Source of the DNA: Calliopsis andreniformis
Lineage: Eukaryota > Arthropoda > Insecta > Hymenoptera > Andrenidae
Direction of reading: 5' to 3'
Length of the DNA stretch: 64,000 bases
Assembly: GCF_051401765.1 (NCBI RefSeq)
Contig: NW_027480467.1
Coordinates: 2,294,001 to 2,358,000, forward strand
A program made the translations under genes and the position numbers. Positions 62,169 to 64,000 of this stretch are shown in pieces. How positions within the stretch are numbered: the stretch's first letter is position 1; every line of letters begins with the position of its first letter. The notes under the pieces are model-generated. The model saw only the letters and a program-made list of their open reading frames with translations, did not search any database and was not told the origin of the DNA.

Positions 62169-64000
62169 CTTCAATCATCAATATTCAATCTTCAATCCTC
62201 AATCCTCAATCCTCAATCCTCAATCCTGAATCCTCAATCTTCAATCCTCAATCCTCAATCCTCAATCCTCAATCCTCAATCTTCAATCCTCAACACTCAG
62301 TCTTCAATCCTCAATCCTCAATCTTCAATCCTTAATACTCAATCTTCAACCCTCAATCCTTAATACTCAACCCTCAATCCTCATTCTTCAATCCTCAATA
62401 CCCAATCTTCAATCTTCAATCCTCAATCCTCAATTCGCAATCCTCAATCCTCATTCCTCAGTCCTCAAGCATCAATACTCAACCCTCAGTCCTCGTCCTC
62501 AATCCACAACCCTCAATCCTGAATCCTCGATTTTCATTCATCAAAATTCAACCTTCAATCCTCAATCCTCAATACTCAATACTCAATCATCAATACTCAA
62601 CCATCAATACTCAATTCTCAATACTCAATAGATTATCCTGAATTCTCAGGATTCAATACTCAAAAATCAATCCTCAACCCTCAGCCCTCATTCTGAATCC
62701 TCAATCCTCAATCCTCAATCCTCAATTTTCAATCCTCAATCCTCAACCCTCAGTCCTCATCCTCAATTCTCAATTCTCAATTCTCAATCCTCAATCCTCA
62801 ATCCTCAATCTTCAATCCTCAATAATCTGTCTCCAAACCTAGAACACCAATCCCCAATCCTCAATCCTTAATCCTCAATCTTCAATCCTCAATCCCCAGT
62901 CCTCAATCTTACATCCTCAATCCTCAACACTCAATCCTCAATCCTCAATCTTCAATCATCAACACTCAATCTTCAAGCCTCAATCCTCGACGTTCAATCC
63001 TCAATCCTTAATTCTCAATCCTCAATACTCAGTCCTCAATCGTCAATCCTCAATCCCCAATCCTCAATCTTCAATCCTCAATCCTCAATCCTCAATCCTC
63101 AATCCTCAATCCTCATTCCTCAAACCTCAATCCTCAACCCTCAGTCCTCATCCTTAATTCTCAATTCTCAATCCTCAATCCTCAATCCTCAATCCTCAGA
63201 CCTCAAACATCAATATTCAACCCTCAGTCCTCGTCCTCAATCCACAACACTCAATCCTCAATCCTCGATCTTCAATCATCAATATTCAATCTTCAATCCT
63301 CAATCCTCAATCCTCAATCCTCAATCCTTAATCCTCAATCTTCAATCCTCAATCCTCAATCCTCAATCCTCAATCCTCAATCTTCAATCCTCAACACTCA
63401 ATCTTCAATCCTCAATCCTCAATTCTCAATCTTCAATCCTCAATAATCTATCTCCAATCCTAGATCCCAAATCCCCAATCCTCAATCCTTAATCCTCAAT
63501 CTTCAATCCTCAATCTCCAGTGCTGAATCTTAAATCCTCAATCCTCAACACTCAATCCTCAATCCTCAATCTTCAATCATCAATACTCAATCTTCAGTCC
63601 TCAATCCTCATCCTTCAATCCTCAATCCTCAATTCTCAATCCTCAATACTCAGTCCTCAATCGTCAATCCTCAATCCCCAATCCTCAATCTTCAATCCTC
63701 AATCCTCAATCCTCAATCCTTAATCCTCAATCCTCAATATTCAATCCTCAATAATCAATCTTCAATCCTCAATCCTCAATCCTCAATCCTCAATCCTCAA
63801 TCCTCAATCCTCAGTCTTCAATCCTCAATACTCAATCTGCAATCCTCAATCCTCAATCCTCAATCCTCAACCCTCTGTCCTCATCCTCAATTCTCAATTC
63901 TCAATCCTCAATTCTCAATCCTGAATTTTCAATCCTCAATAATCTATCTCCAATCATAGATGCCCAATCCCCAATCCTCAATCCTTAATCCTCAATCTTC
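62169..64000 (+). repeat. 12-kb-type block running off the window end
   Basis: It follows 10,890-12,440 with an offset of about 51,271-51,278 (inverted repeats 11,364/62,635; CAGTGCTGAATC 12,242/63,520). From about 63,720 it resembles alpha sequence near 2,230-2,530 (AACCCTCTGTCC, GAATTTTCAATCC, AATAATCTATCTCC), with the private variants AATCATAGATGCCC near 63,955. The array continues past 64,000. Confidence 0.75.

Larger units (their letters stand above)
6201..62652. repeat. Family of perfect 7-bp inverted repeats, loop ATTC (19 sites)
   Basis: Each 18-bp site reads ATCCTGA-ATTC-TCAGGAT, a perfect 7-bp inverted repeat around a 4-base loop. Starts: 6,201; 7,199; 8,818; 9,816; 11,364; 13,129; 17,213; 21,018; 23,320; 27,118; 29,419; 31,882; 35,263; 38,479; 43,030; 43,660; 48,211; 52,389; 62,635. 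Sites are preceded by AATAGAAT or AATAGATT and followed by TCAATAC(T/G)C. The cassette can be cut into 7-bp blocks (AATAGAA, TATCCTG, AATTCTC, AGGATTC), so it is a run of mutated heptamers in register. Feature limits give the span over which the family is scattered. A structural or protein-binding role is possible but not shown. Confidence 0.85.
1..64000 (+). repeat. Heptamer satellite array, unit AATCCTC, spanning the whole window
   Basis: Every part of the window reads as tandem 7-bp units close to AATCCTC. Perfect runs reach nine copies (54,964-55,026) and eight copies (59,267-59,322). Common variants change one or two bases per unit: AATCTTC, AATACTC, AATTCTC, AACCCTC, AATCCCC, CAGTCCTC. 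Even the diverged landmark cassettes mostly keep the 7-bp register. Phase slips are rare; examples are a 6-mer in the recurrent CAGTCCTCATCCTC and an 8-mer in CCTGAAATCCTC. The + strand is very poor in G: bases 1-60 and 16,021-16,080 contain none. No unique sequence, gene or transposon interrupts the array, and both window ends lie inside it. The size and nested organisation point to eukaryotic heterochromatin; the species and the name of the satellite are unknown to me. Confidence 0.98.

Noticed and set aside
1..64000. Telomere repeat (CCTCAAT resembles CCCTAAA)
   Set aside because: The unit lacks the GGG run of common telomeric repeats, is highly variable and is organised in HORs, unlike telomerase products.
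1..64000. CRISPR array
   Set aside because: There are no unique spacers between conserved repeats; both 'repeat' and 'spacer' would be the same heptamer.

Overview
The whole 64,000-base window is one uninterrupted satellite array built on a 7-bp unit, AATCCTC (TCCTCAA in another phase; GAGGATT on the other strand). I found no protein-coding gene, RNA gene, transposable element, CRISPR array or unique-sequence island on either strand. The array runs off both ends of the window. A heptamer array of this size with several levels of higher-order repeat (HOR) is typical of eukaryotic heterochromatin (pericentromere, subtelomere or a sex-chromosome block). I cannot name the species, and I do not recognise this heptamer as a named satellite.

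Layout. At the base level, heptamers are mostly AATCCTC, with recurrent variants AATCTTC, AATACTC, AATTCTC, AACCCTC, CAGTCCTC and AATCCCC. Superimposed are fixed 'landmark' cassettes of more diverged heptamers. The main one, a hairpin-like AATAGAATATCCTGAATTC cassette, occurs 72 times by my reading. Landmark spacing shows tandem HOR units: 3,003 bp (1-5,095); about 2.55-2.6 kb (5,115-10,264); 1.5-1.8 kb (10,680-14,290); a 3,691-bp step (14.1-20.4 kb); 6,100 bp (17.75-29.9 kb); 3,381 bp (31.06-37.8 kb); 4,551 bp (37.8-50.8 kb, middle copy enlarged by a nested 630-bp duplication); 3,415 bp (52.9-56.3 kb); and 2,627-2,634 bp (56.9-62.2 kb). Shorter nested duplications (42, 322/329, 405, 596 and 630 bp) lie inside these.

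The order of block types at 0-12.5 kb recurs at 53-64 kb with offsets of 50.8-53.1 kb. The window may therefore hold about one period of a still larger repeat.

Long open frames occur only on the + strand. They are an arithmetic artefact: 7 is not a multiple of 3, so all three + frames of the consensus read the same stop-free heptapeptide SSILNPQ, while every - frame meets TGA once per 21 bases. None is annotated as a gene. HOR boundaries are good to a few tens of bases only, because the phase inside pure heptamer runs is ambiguous. All calls come from reading and comparing positions by eye, without an alignment program.
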